A stretch of 47,331 bases of DNA from CAYZTD01 sp964473335 (GTDB taxonomy: Archaea; Thermoplasmatota; E2; DHVEG-1). The stretch spans positions 1 through 47,331 of the forward strand of contig CAYYOO010000003.1 in the NCBI GenBank assembly GCA_964473335.1. Direction: 5' to 3'. The translations under genes and the position numbers were made by a program. The notes below the pieces were generated by a model. It was not told the DNA's origin. It made no database searches and saw nothing but the letters and a program-made list of their open reading frames with translations. Shown here piece after piece: positions 16,204 to 24,373 of this stretch. Numbering within the stretch: position 1 is the stretch's first letter; the number at the start of each line of letters is the position of its first letter.

Positions 16204-17496
16204 TCAACGCTCAATAACTCTTTTAGCTTTCCCAGTACTTCTTGGAATTGTCTTTGGTTCAATTGCTTTAACTGGAACATGCAGATTCAAGATTGCATAG
16301 ATTTCATCTTCAGCTTTTTGTTCTAGATCATCAAGATGTCCTTCTTTCCAGCGTTTGTCAGTTGGTTCAACTTCAACTGATAGTTCAGTTATATCGCCTT
16401 TCTTTGTTTTAACAATTTGATAAAATTCACTCACCCCTTCAACCTGCATAAGCCCTGCTTCTATTTGGCTTGGGAATACTATCACACCTTTTACTTTCAT
16501 CATATCATCAGATCTACCTTTGATACGAGATTGAATAGGTAAGGTTCTTCCACATTCACATGTTTCTTCATATAGAGTTGCAAGATCCTTTGTTCTAAAT
16601 CTTATTGCTGGAAATGCTTCCTTAGTAAGAGTTGTAAAAACTAGTTCACCTTCTTCACCTGGTTCAAGTGTTTCACCAGTTTTTGGGTCAATAATTTCAG
16701 CTAGGAAATGGTCAGCATTAATATGAAGTTTCTTATGCCTGCACTCTGATACAACACCTGGGCCTATGATTTCAGTTAGGCCATAGTGCTCAGCAGCATG
16801 AATACCCCATCTTTTTTCAACGTTATTTCTCATCTCTTCACTCCATGCTTCAGCGCCAAATGTTCCAAGTTTTAGTTTAAAATCAGTTTTTGGATCAAAA
16901 CCCATTTCTTCAGCAACTTCAGCAATATAAAGTGAATAACTTGGAGTTGCAGCTATAACTGTACTTTCAAAATCCTTCATGATTTTGATTTGTCTTTGAG
17001 TATTACCTGATGAAGTAGTTATAACCATAGCACCTATTTTTTGTGCGCCTTTTTCAAAACCATGTGCGCCAGTAAATAGACCGTATCCATATGCATTCTG
17101 CATTCGATCTCCTTTTCTCATTCCGTTTGCATAAAGAGCCCGAGCCATCACCTCCCCCCATAGATCAACATCTTTTGCTGTATAAGGTCCTACTACTGGT
17201 TTACCGGTTGTTCCTGAGGATGCATGAACCTCAACTATATCATCCATTTCAGTGCAAACTAGCCCCCATGGATAATATTTTCTTAGATCATCTTTAGTGA
17301 GAAGTGGTATTTTTTCAATATCTGAAAGTTTTTTGATATCATCTGGTTTTACACCTGCTTCATCAAGTTTTATCTTATAATATTTATTTTTAGTATAAAC
17401 TCGTTTTATGAGTTGCTTTAATCTTTTAAGTTGTAACTCTTTGAGTTTATCAACTGGCATTGCTTCATATTTTTTGTCCCATAAGTCAACTGACAT
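16204..17496 (-). CDS. Phenylacetate-CoA ligase family enzyme
   Basis: AMP-forming aryl-acid:CoA ligase of the PaaK type. Motifs are the phosphate loop HASSGTTGKPVVGPY, YGYGLFTGAHGFEKGAQ, EHYGLTEIIGPG, RFRTKDLATL, the CECGRTLP pair and the C-terminal IPRSTGKAKRV. I start it at the ATG at 17496 (430 aa, SVDLWDKKYEAMP...), because gggagg (17511-17506) lies 9 bases upstream; an upstream ATG at 17538 would add 14 unconserved residues. Likely role is activating arylacetates or similar acids produced or used in amino-acid fermentation. Substrate unproven. Confidence 0.92.
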   Translation of the reverse strand: MSVDLWDKKYEAMPVDKLKELQLKRLKQLIKRVYTKNKYYKIKLDEAGVKPDDIKKLSDIEKIPLLTKDDLRKYYPWGLVCTEMDDIVEVHASSGTTGKPVVGPYTAKDVDLWGEVMARALYANGMRKGDRMQNAYGYGLFTGAHGFEKGAQKIGAMVITTSSGNTQRQIKIMKDFESTVIAATPSYSLYIAEVAEEMGFDPKTDFKLKLGTFGAEAWSEEMRNNVEKRWGIHAAEHYGLTEIIGPGVVSECRHKKLHINADHFLAEIIDPKTGETLEPGEEGELVFTTLTKEAFPAIRFRTKDLATLYEETCECGRTLPIQSRIKGRSDDMMKVKGVIVFPSQIEAGLMQVEGVSEFYQIVKTKKGDITELSVEVEPTDKRWKEGHLDDLEQKAEDEIYAILNLHVPVKAIEPKTIPRSTGKAKRVIER

Positions 17497-17613
17497 AAGA
17501 ATTAGCCTCCCTATTATCAGGCGGTAAAATAGGAACATAATTTATAACTGTTTTGAAAATTTTTCAATAACAAGGATTAACATAAAAAAGTAGATGTCAA
17601 TTACAAGATTCAT

Positions 17614-18765
17614 ATGAATATATTAATTATTGGTGCTGGAATGATGGGTAGAGCTGTAGCCTATGATCTATCTGTTTTTTCAGAATTTAAAAAAATTACA
17701 ATTTCAGATAAAGATAAAAGTATTTTAGATTCTGCAAAATCCTTTTTAAAAACAAAAAAAATTCATTACGAAGTTTTAGATATTAATAATAAAGAAAAAG
17801 TAAAAAAAATTTTTAAAAAATATGATGTTTTTATTTCAGCAATACCGTATAGTTTTAATTACTTTTTAACAAAAACAGCAATTGAAACAAATACTCATTT
17901 TATTGATCTAGGTGGAAATAACGACATTGTTGAAAAACAGTTGAACCTTTCAAAAGAAGCAGAGAAAAATAATGTTACAATAATTCCCGATTGTGGTCTA
18001 GCACCAGGCCTTGTTTCTATTATAACTCGAGATATAGTAGACTTTTTTGATGAAGTTGATTATGTCAAACTTAGGGTTGGTGGAATTCCATTAAAACCTG
18101 TTCCTCCTTTTAATTATCAACTTGTTTTTTCACCTGATGGTCTAATAAATGAATATGTTGAAGATGCTTTAGTTCTTGATAATAAAAAGATTATATCAAA
18201 AGAATCCATGACTGAAATTGAGGAAATTTCTTTTCCATATCCTTTTTCAAAGATGGAAGCTTTTCTTACTTCTGGTGGTTGCTCTACCCTTCCATATACA
18301 TTTAGATATATAATTAAATATCTTGATTATAAAACTATAAGATATCCAGGGCACTGTGAAATGATAAAACCAATCCTTGATCTGGGTCTTGCATCAGAAG
18401 AAAAAATTGAAATCGATCACAAAAAAATCTCACCAAGAAAACTACTAATAAAACTTTTAAATAAAAAAATACCTTCAAAAGGAAAAGATGTAGTTTTATT
18501 AAAGGTCTTTAGTAAAGGAAAAAAACAAGGAAGAGACATTAAACTCACTTATCAAATGATAGACTACTATGATGAAAAAAATAATATAACGTCCATGATG
18601 CGAACAACAGCGTATCCCGTGTCAATCATAGCTCAAATGATTAATAAAAAAATAATAAAAAAGAGTGGAGTACATACTTGTGAAAATATTATCCTTCCAG
18701 AATATTTTTTCAAAGAACTAGAATTAAGAGACATAATAATAAATAAAGAAGTTGAACAAATATGA
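17614..18765 (+). CDS. Saccharopine dehydrogenase-like oxidoreductase
   Basis: A 383-aa protein with an N-terminal Rossmann fold (IIGAGMMGRAVAYDL, residues 5-19), FISAIPYSFN, FIDLGGNND and DCGLAPGL, as in the saccharopine-dehydrogenase/lysine 6-dehydrogenase family. The C-terminal substrate domain has FSPDGLINEY, SGGCSTLPYTF and TIRYPGHCEM. These resemble lysine 6-dehydrogenases more than true saccharopine reductases, but substrate cannot be settled by eye. It overlaps the following tyw3 gene by 4 bases (ATGA). Confidence 0.85.
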   Translation: MNILIIGAGMMGRAVAYDLSVFSEFKKITISDKDKSILDSAKSFLKTKKIHYEVLDINNKEKVKKIFKKYDVFISAIPYSFNYFLTKTAIETNTHFIDLGGNNDIVEKQLNLSKEAEKNNVTIIPDCGLAPGLVSIITRDIVDFFDEVDYVKLRVGGIPLKPVPPFNYQLVFSPDGLINEYVEDALVLDNKKIISKESMTEIEEISFPYPFSKMEAFLTSGGCSTLPYTFRYIIKYLDYKTIRYPGHCEMIKPILDLGLASEEKIEIDHKKISPRKLLIKLLNKKIPSKGKDVVLLKVFSKGKKQGRDIKLTYQMIDYYDEKNNITSMMRTTAYPVSIIAQMINKKIIKKSGVHTCENIILPEYFFKELELRDIIINKEVEQI

Positions 18766-19334
18766 TAAAAGAAAGAGATTTTATTGAAAATAAAAAAAAT
18801 ACAATTGACAAATTATCAAAAGCAATCAAAGAAGATAAAGTAGACAAAGGAATAATTCCATTGCTTGAAAAAATCAATTCATGTGATGAGTATTATACGT
18901 CTAGTAGTTGCTATGGTAGAACGGTTCTATTAGAATTACCTAAGATTGGTGATAAGAAAAACGCAGAATTCTTAGGTAAATGGCATAGAACGATAAATAA
19001 AAAGGATGTAAAAGATGCTTTGAGTAAATCAAAAAAAGGTCAATTATGGTTTTTATCTCAAGCACCTATACTACATGTTTTTTCAAATGATTTGGAATCT
19101 GGTGATAGGTTAGTAAAAAAAGCGGTTTCCTGTGGTTTTAAGAATTCTGGTTTTAGAAGTATATCAAAAAATATTGTAATTGAAATATCTAGTACTGAAA
19201 GATTGGATTGTCCTATTGGAATAGATTCAAAGTTTTATTTTGACGATGATTATATAGATATAGTTGTAAAAATTGCTAATGAGATAATCCATAAATCAAC
19301 CTTAAAATTAGAAAAATTAGAAAACACTTTATAA
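18762..19334 (+). CDS. tyw3: tRNA wybutosine-synthesis methyltransferase Tyw3
   Basis: N4-methylation step in making wyosine derivatives at G37 of tRNA-Phe, a pathway of archaea and eukaryotes. The 190-aa protein shows the Tyw3 signatures YYTSSSCYGR (near residues 45-54), FLGKWHR and the QLWFLSQAPILHV strand. It starts within the stop codon of the upstream dehydrogenase gene (ATGA overlap), so the two are cotranscribed, although no functional link is evident. Confidence 0.9.
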   Translation: MIKERDFIENKKNTIDKLSKAIKEDKVDKGIIPLLEKINSCDEYYTSSSCYGRTVLLELPKIGDKKNAEFLGKWHRTINKKDVKDALSKSKKGQLWFLSQAPILHVFSNDLESGDRLVKKAVSCGFKNSGFRSISKNIVIEISSTERLDCPIGIDSKFYFDDDYIDIVVKIANEIIHKSTLKLEKLENTL

Positions 19335-19362
19335 TTTATTTATTTTATTTTATATTTTGCAA

Positions 19363-19373
19363 ATATTTAAATA
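19363..19373 (+). promoter_or_regulatory. TATA box of the 98-aa membrane protein gene
   Basis: The sequence atatttaaata lies about 40 nt before the ATG at 19407, giving a leader of about 15 nt. Confidence 0.4.
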
Positions 19374-19406
19374 CTTGTAAGATAACCATTTTATTAGGCA
19401 TAAAAA

Positions 19407-19703
19407 ATGAAGAAATTAAATCTAATAAAAACAGTCTTTTCCTTCTGGATACTTCTTATTATAATGTCGGTGTCCTGGTTGGCATTTATATTTGTTAATA
19501 ATTTTGATTTAATATTTACAAACACTCTTGTATTATTTGCAGTGATTGTAGCATGTTTTAGTTTTGTAACATCAATATTTTTCATATCAAAAATTATTGT
19601 TGATCTAATCAAGGAACTAAGAATTGAAAGAGAAAAACAAAAAAATGTTAATGATGTTTATAAGTACAATCAAGTTGTTGAACCACCATCGATATATAAC
19701 TAA
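19407..19703 (+). CDS. Small membrane protein, unknown function
   Basis: A 98-aa protein with two hydrophobic helices (about residues 8-31 and 37-62) and a charged, basic C-terminal tail ending in a proline-containing stretch (NQVVEPPSIYN). I do not recognise a family. It has its own TATA box and stands alone between tyw3 and a secreted hydrolase, and an in-frame coding preference is plausible. The antisense frame over the same region is a shadow. Confidence 0.55.
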   Translation: MKKLNLIKTVFSFWILLIIMSVSWLAFIFVNNFDLIFTNTLVLFAVIVACFSFVTSIFFISKIIVDLIKELRIEREKQKNVNDVYKYNQVVEPPSIYN

Positions 19704-19784
19704 GGATTTTTTATTATATATGATGAAAAACTTAACTAATATTAAAATAAATAATTTTATATAAAACTATCCCATATTTATTTT

Positions 19785-21179
19785 ATGAAAAAAAGAATCA
19801 AATTATTTTTTATAATTTGTCTATTGTTCTTTATTACATTAAATTCATGTGTATCTGGCTTTTATTTTAATCATGATGTTAACTATAGTAAAAATACTAT
19901 CTCTTCTGATATATTAGATAAAGGATATATTGAAGAAAGTAATGGTGTAACAGTGCTTCATATTGAGGGAACATATTACGAGATGGGATATCAGCATGGT
20001 TCTCTTTTAAGTGAAGAATGTGAACAAAACGTTAGAGCTTTTTTATCTTATGCTGAAGAAATTGGTTATCCTAAACATGAACTTATAAAAATATGGAACA
20101 AAATGAAAAAACATGTGCCTGAAAATTATATTGAAGAAATTCTTGGCCTATCTGATGGATCAGGTGTATTGTTTGAAGATATCGTTTCAGCAAATATTGT
20201 TATCGACTGCTTAGATGTTATGGGCTGCTTTGGTCTTTCGTTTTGGGGTACAGCAACAAAGGATGATGCTCATGTCCATGCAAGAAGTTGTGATCTACCA
20301 TTTATTTTCAAAGATCCAATATCAGGAAAATTTGCACATGAGAACTCTATTTTAATTGTAAGACAACCAATTGGAGGTCATGCATCTTTGATCCCCTCTG
20401 TTGCATTTAAAATGAATCTTGGAGGGGGGATAAATGAAAAAGGTATTGGTCTGAGCGTTCAAGTATCTCCATCAAAAGATTATCAATTAAGTGGTATGCC
20501 GATAGGAATCAAAAATCAACTGATACTAGATAAAAGTTCAAGTATCTATGATGCAATAGATTATATAAATACTAATAAAACAATAGGTCTAAATTATATT
20601 ATTTCTGATGCAGAGGGATCTTTAGGAAAGGTTGTTGAGGTTGCATCGAACATGTTATATGTAGGTTCTTGGAATGATCAGGTAGAAAACACCCCTCCTT
20701 TTTATTCAATTGAAAATGTTGTTAGAAGAACTAATTTTTTTATTGAACCAAAAATTGCGAAAACTCAGAGGAATTATTATGATATTGGTGGATTTGATGG
20801 TTTTTTCAGATTTTTCATTAAATCCATAGAATCTGCTATTTTTAATAACGATGAAGTTTTTTCAACTGACTATATGTATCCCCTTTTTAGAAGCTATACG
20901 GTTGTAAGTAAGAATATTGAAAAAAATTTTGGTGAATTAGATTTGGTAAACACTTTAGAGATATTAAATAAGATATATAATGATAAATGTGATATTTTGA
21001 TAAAATCAATGATTTACATTGGAAAGGTTTTAGGTAAAGATTATCATGTTTTTGAATCATGGAACCAATGGTCTGCAGATCTAAAAACTGGTGATATGTT
21101 ATTGTCCTTTGCAGAAAAGAATAGTTATGCATCTGAAAACAATGCACATATCTTTAATCTCTATAATTTGATTAATTGA
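19785..21179 (+). CDS. Secreted C45-type Ntn hydrolase (acyltransferase/peptidase family)
   Basis: A 464-aa protein. An N-terminal signal segment (KRIKLFFIICLLFFITLNSC) ends in a sequence resembling a lipobox, so it may be a lipoprotein. The motif GTYYEMGYQHG is diagnostic of the C45/acyl-CoA:6-aminopenicillanate-acyltransferase-like and phospholipase-B-like Ntn hydrolases. The probable nucleophile is C148 in MGCFGLSFWG, exposed after self-cleavage, followed by HARSCDLPF. Members act on amide bonds in small molecules or peptides outside the cell. The substrate is unknown. Confidence 0.75.
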   Translation: MKKRIKLFFIICLLFFITLNSCVSGFYFNHDVNYSKNTISSDILDKGYIEESNGVTVLHIEGTYYEMGYQHGSLLSEECEQNVRAFLSYAEEIGYPKHELIKIWNKMKKHVPENYIEEILGLSDGSGVLFEDIVSANIVIDCLDVMGCFGLSFWGTATKDDAHVHARSCDLPFIFKDPISGKFAHENSILIVRQPIGGHASLIPSVAFKMNLGGGINEKGIGLSVQVSPSKDYQLSGMPIGIKNQLILDKSSSIYDAIDYINTNKTIGLNYIISDAEGSLGKVVEVASNMLYVGSWNDQVENTPPFYSIENVVRRTNFFIEPKIAKTQRNYYDIGGFDGFFRFFIKSIESAIFNNDEVFSTDYMYPLFRSYTVVSKNIEKNFGELDLVNTLEILNKIYNDKCDILIKSMIYIGKVLGKDYHVFESWNQWSADLKTGDMLLSFAEKNSYASENNAHIFNLYNLIN

Positions 21180-21186
21180 AAAATAT

Positions 21187-21214
21187 TTGAATTTTTTAAT
21201 AAGTAAAAATTCAA
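21187..21214. terminator. Bidirectional terminator hairpin
   Basis: A perfect 10-bp stem, ttgaattttt (21187-21196) / aaaaattcaa (21205-21214), with an 8-nt loop sits between the convergent stop codons at 21179 and 21217, followed by tttt. Confidence 0.55.
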
Positions 21215-21216
21215 TT

Positions 21217-21567
21217 TTAACTACAATATTTTCTTTCGACCCATGCTTCTTTTGGGATTTTCTTATAGATTGCAAAAGGATCTTTAACTGATTTTTTATC
21301 TGCAGCTTTTTTTATTTCTTTATCGTTAAAAGACCAGTAGTATCTTCTGATATTTTTTCCCTCTTCTTTTGTTACTTCTCTTCTTTGTTTTAAAAGTTTT
21401 TGTCTTTGCAGCTCATAAAAAAGTGCTCTTGCATGTTTATCCATTGGCATATCTTCGATTTCTTTTTTACCGTCAAAAATTTCTTCTACAGTTTTTGCAA
21501 GGGCCTTTGCATCCTCTTTTTTCATTTCAAAACAGTTTTTTAAGGCCTTTACTAGCAATCGCTTCAT
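21217..21567 (-). CDS. Small conserved protein, unknown function
   Basis: A 116-aa basic, helical protein (LLVKALKNCFEMKKEDAKAL, then LFYELQRQKLLKQRREV and RRYYWSF). The first part resembles a domain seen in small Thermoplasmata proteins of unknown function (possibly DUF6015-like); this is recollection and not verified. I chose the ATG at 21567, with gagga 9-10 bases upstream; a GTG at 21582 would put that ribosome-binding site inside the gene. The helical region ending in RRYYW is reminiscent of a small winged-helix or adaptor, but nothing diagnostic is visible. Confidence 0.6.
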   Translation of the reverse strand: MKRLLVKALKNCFEMKKEDAKALAKTVEEIFDGKKEIEDMPMDKHARALFYELQRQKLLKQRREVTKEEGKNIRRYYWSFNDKEIKKAADKKSVKDPFAIYKKIPKEAWVERKYCS

Positions 21568-21690
21568 AATTATATTCCTCACTGTATATAATTTTCTTTA
21601 TCTCCTTATAAAACAGTTATTGTACAACTCTATCCTACTTTATTTACAAATGTTATCAAAAGTTTTTTCTCCGAATGTTTTAAATCATAA

Positions 21691-21699
21691 TTATATATA
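21691..21699 (+). promoter_or_regulatory. TATA box of the aminotransferase gene
   Basis: The sequence ttatatata predicts a start near 21719 and a leader of about 35 nt. That leader contains a strong ribosome-binding site (ggcggagg, 21737-21744) and, overlapping it, a 9-codon open frame beginning at ATG 21735. Confidence 0.45.
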
Positions 21700-21753
21700 C
21701 AAGTTTCTTGAAATATAAATTCAAAATGTGTTTAATGGCGGAGGAAATTAGAT

Positions 21754-22830
21754 ATGGCTCCTAAAAAATTGTATATACCGGGTCCTACTGAAGTAAGAAA
21801 ACAAGTTATTGAGGCAATGAATGATTATGTTATAGGTCATAGATCAAGTGATATGACTGATTTATTTACAACAATCACAGAAGACACTCAAAAATTTTTA
21901 GATACAAAAAATGATGTAATAATTCTGTCTGCATCTGGAACTGCTTTTATGGAAAGTTCTGTTGCTGATTGTGTTGATAAAGATGTTTTATGTGCAACAT
22001 GTGGAAGCTTTAGTAAAAGACAAGCTGATATTGCAGAACGACTCGGAAAAAACGTAGATAAACTTGATTATGAATGGGGAACAGCAGTTAAACCAGAGGA
22101 CGTTCGATCTGCTCTTGAAAAAAAGAAATATGATGCATTCACTTGTGTGATGAATGAGACATCAACTGGCATTAGAAATCCGATTGAAAAAATTGGGAAA
22201 GTTATGAAGGATTTTCCAGATACTCTTTTTATTGTTGATGCAATATCTTGTTTGGGTGGAGATTACATTGATATTGAAAAAAGTAACATTGATGTTATCT
22301 TTTCTTCTGTTCAGAAATGTTTTGCAATGCCACCTGGGCTTTCTGTCTGTGTTGTAAATGATAAGGCATATGAAAGAAGTAGTAAAACAAAATCAGGGCT
22401 TTGGTATGCTGGATTTAAAAGAAATATTGATTACTATAATAAGAAAGGTCAGACCTCTTCAACACCAGCTGTTTCTTTAATGTATGCCTATAGAGAGCAG
22501 ATGAAACATATGCTAAAGGAAGGTCATAAGAATAGATCTGATAGACATAAAAATATGGCTGAATACACTCAAAATTGGGCAAAAAAACATTTTAATATGT
22601 TTCCAGAAGAGGGTTATTGGTCTCAAACAGTAAGTACTATTAATAATACAAAAGGCATAAATATTGCTGATTTAAGAAAACAAATTGATGAAAAATATGA
22701 TATGGTTTTTGCAAATGGCTATGGTAAGAAATTAAAAGAAAAGACTTTTAGAATAGGTCATATGGGAGATCATACTATTGAATCAATTAAAGAATTAACT
22801 GATGCAATTGAAGAAGTAGCTGGTCTTTAA
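21754..22830 (+). CDS. Class V aminotransferase (alanine/serine-glyoxylate type)
   Basis: A 358-aa PLP enzyme of the alanine-glyoxylate / serine-pyruvate aminotransferase group. It begins with the family start YIPGPTEVRKQVIEAM and GHRSSDM. SGTAFMESS binds the cofactor phosphate, VDAISCLGGDYIDIE contains the PLP-ring aspartate, and SSVQKCFAMPPG has the Schiff-base lysine K188. An RIGHMG motif lies near the C-terminus. Likely links glycine/serine and glyoxylate, as proposed for archaeal homologues. The start is fixed by a strong ribosome-binding site. Confidence 0.9.
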   Translation: MAPKKLYIPGPTEVRKQVIEAMNDYVIGHRSSDMTDLFTTITEDTQKFLDTKNDVIILSASGTAFMESSVADCVDKDVLCATCGSFSKRQADIAERLGKNVDKLDYEWGTAVKPEDVRSALEKKKYDAFTCVMNETSTGIRNPIEKIGKVMKDFPDTLFIVDAISCLGGDYIDIEKSNIDVIFSSVQKCFAMPPGLSVCVVNDKAYERSSKTKSGLWYAGFKRNIDYYNKKGQTSSTPAVSLMYAYREQMKHMLKEGHKNRSDRHKNMAEYTQNWAKKHFNMFPEEGYWSQTVSTINNTKGINIADLRKQIDEKYDMVFANGYGKKLKEKTFRIGHMGDHTIESIKELTDAIEEVAGL

Positions 22831-22935
22831 ATTTTAATTTTTTTTATTTTTTTACAAATTGACGTTTTTTCACATTAACTTTAAATAATGTTATTGACAG
22901 ACAATGTCATGGAAGATGAAGGGAAGGTAGAAAAA

Positions 22936-23325
22936 ATGATGAAAAGAGTAATGGTTGTGGATGATGAGCCAGACGTTTTACTTTCACTAAAGACAATACT
23001 GGAAAGACAGAATTTTGATGTTGTAACAGTAACTAATGGTAGAGAATGCTTAAAAGAACTACAAAAAGGATTCAAAGGAATAATACTAATGGACTTGATG
23101 ATGCCCGGCATGGATGGATGGGAAACAATCAACCAGATAGTAAAAAAAGGCTACATAGATGATGTAGCAATATCAATTATCACTGGAAAAGGAACAAAAA
23201 ACTACCAGAAGATGAGCATTCTTGGATCATACATATTTGATTATCTAGCAAAACCCCTTGATGTTAATACTCTTATTTCTAGTGTTGAAAATTGTAAAAA
23301 ATATCTATATTCCAGATATAACTAA
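22936..23325 (+). CDS. Stand-alone response-regulator receiver protein
   Basis: A CheY-like receiver domain only. The acidic pocket is VVDDEPD, the phospho-acceptor D53 lies in MDLMMPGMDG, and the conserved lysine is in LAKPLD. There is no output domain. I start at the ATG at 22936 (129 aa) because gggaagg lies 9-10 bases upstream; in-frame starts at 22888 and 22909 are possible. Two further single-domain regulators lie about 1.5 kb away on the other strand, with no histidine kinase in the window. Confidence 0.9.
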   Translation: MMKRVMVVDDEPDVLLSLKTILERQNFDVVTVTNGRECLKELQKGFKGIILMDLMMPGMDGWETINQIVKKGYIDDVAISIITGKGTKNYQKMSILGSYIFDYLAKPLDVNTLISSVENCKKYLYSRYN

Positions 23326-23419
23326 TTTTTTAATCTCTCTTTTTTTTCATTTTTAATAAATGACATAATGTCAAAATGTAATTTTTACAGATTATGCTTA
23401 AATATTAAAAAATATCTTC

Positions 23420-23535
23420 AGGATTTAACATCCCATCCTAAGACGTAATGGGTCTGGATAGAGTGTTAGTTTTAAAAAATCATCCTAAAACGCACCAATC
23501 CTGCTTTTAAAATCCAGGCCCTATTTTTACCTTAT
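23420..23535 (+). ncRNA. Candidate structured RNA between regulator and rnhB
   Basis: Bases 23450-23459 (gggtctggat) pair with 23512-23521 (atccaggccc) over 10 bp with one G-U pair, unusually GC-rich for this genome. Upstream, cccat (23432-23436) and atggg (23448-23452) can form an alternative or nested hairpin. The motif catcctaaRacg occurs twice, at 23434-23445 and 23481-23492. A TATA-like cttaaatatta (near 23398-23407) lies about 25 nt upstream, and a T-rich tract follows at 23523-23535. No ORF is present. This could be a small RNA (for example a guide RNA) or the 3' untranslated region of either neighbour. The strand is uncertain. Confidence 0.35.
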
Positions 23536-23538
23536 TAT

Positions 23539-24243
23539 CTAAAAATCATCCAAAGTCTTTGTTTTTTTATTTTTTTCAAGTCTTTTAATTGTGTTCCAAG
23601 AATGTCGTACTTCAGGAGGAAATTTATTGTATTTTCTGTACCATGCTCTAATAAATCTTACAGTTATAGGATCAGCAGGATAACCGCTACCCGTAGGTAG
23701 ACCAATCTTTTTTTCAAGTTTAAAAGAAATATCTTGTATCTCTTGGTCTCTTCTAATCTTTGCAAGAATCGATGCAGCACCAACTACTGGATAGATATCA
23801 TCTGCTTTATGTCTAGAGATAATTTCTGGCTTGAAAGATAGGTTTTTTAAAATGTTACTTTTAAATCTTAGTTCATCAGTATCAGCCGAATCAACATAAC
23901 ACAGCTTTGGTTTAATTTTTTTAATTACTTTTGAAAAAGCATTCACTTCAATTTCATTTAAGGTCATTACTTTTCTCATGTCATCAATGTCTTTAGCGGG
24001 AATTACTAATATTTCATATTCAACAGCAAATTTTATTATTTTTTTTGCTAGATACTCTCTTCGTCTGGGGCTAAGTTTTTTAGAATCCCTAATCTTATTT
24101 TTAACTAGTTTAGAATTATCATCAACTTTAACTGCACAAACAACCAAAGGGCCGATTACAGGTCCTCTGGGCAAATAAAAGATACTTTCATTTCTCTTTT
24201 ATTTTCTACCCGCCTCATCGACTCCTGTTATAGTCTCGTTCAC
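23539..24243 (-). CDS. rnhB: Ribonuclease HII, gene interrupted by a BHB-type intron
   Basis: Removes RNA from RNA/DNA hybrids and misincorporated ribonucleotides. The gene reads as two exons: 24243-24206 (GTG start after gggag; NETITGVDEAGR) and 24166-23539. Spliced, it gives 221 aa, the normal length, with G-V-D9-E10-A-G-R-G-P-V-I-G-P intact. The other catalytic aspartates are D105 in YVDSADTD and the one in HKADDIYPVVGAASILAK (about D135). Without splicing, translation stops at TAA 24201-24199 after 14 codons; starting instead at TTG 24174 would lose the catalytic Asp-Glu. The join restores the frame exactly, so this is not simple decay. Family identity is certain; splicing is an inference from structure. 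Confidence 0.93.
24167..24205 (-). other. 39-nt bulge-helix-bulge intron in rnhB
   Basis: On the minus strand the intron has a perfect 10-bp stem, 24204-24195 with 24182-24173, and a 12-nt loop. A central 4-bp helix joins exon bases 24211-24208 (GGGT) to intron bases 24172-24169 (GCCC; three G-C pairs and one U-G). It is flanked by two 3-nt AGA bulges, 24207-24205 and 24168-24166. This is the geometry recognised by the archaeal tRNA splicing endonuclease, which cuts after the second bulge base. The outer exon helix is imperfect (a C-G pair, a 2-nt bulge, then three pairs). The insert contains an in-frame TAA. Ligation gives GGT-AG/A-GGA, restoring the RNase HII signature. Confidence 0.8.
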
Positions 24244-24332
24244 AATCCAATCACTCCCTTTTAATCACTTTAGTTATTTTTTCCATAATAAATAGTAAGT
24301 AAAAAGATGTTGCGGAAAATAAAGATAGACAA

Positions 24333-24343
24333 AACTTTAAAAG
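24333..24343 (+). promoter_or_regulatory. TATA box of tRNA-Thr
   Basis: The sequence actttaaaaga lies about 36 nt before the mature tRNA 5' end, placing the start a few bases upstream of the tRNA. Confidence 0.45.
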
Positions 24344-24373
24344 ATTATTTTATACAAAACTAGTATTTCTATT

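Noticed and set aside
19394..19612. 72-aa ORF opposite the small membrane protein
   Set aside because: It overlaps fully with the hydrophobic helices of the plus-strand gene, which has a TATA box; the antisense frame has none.
23539..24174. RNase HII starting at TTG 24174 as a 211-aa protein
   Set aside because: This start would lack the GxDEAGRG segment with two catalytic residues, which is present just upstream in the same strand.
24167..24205. Frameshift or decay of rnhB
   Set aside because: The insert is an exact multiple of three yet contains a stop, is flanked by AGA on both sides, forms a perfect stem, and its removal restores a universally conserved motif. Random decay would not give all of these.
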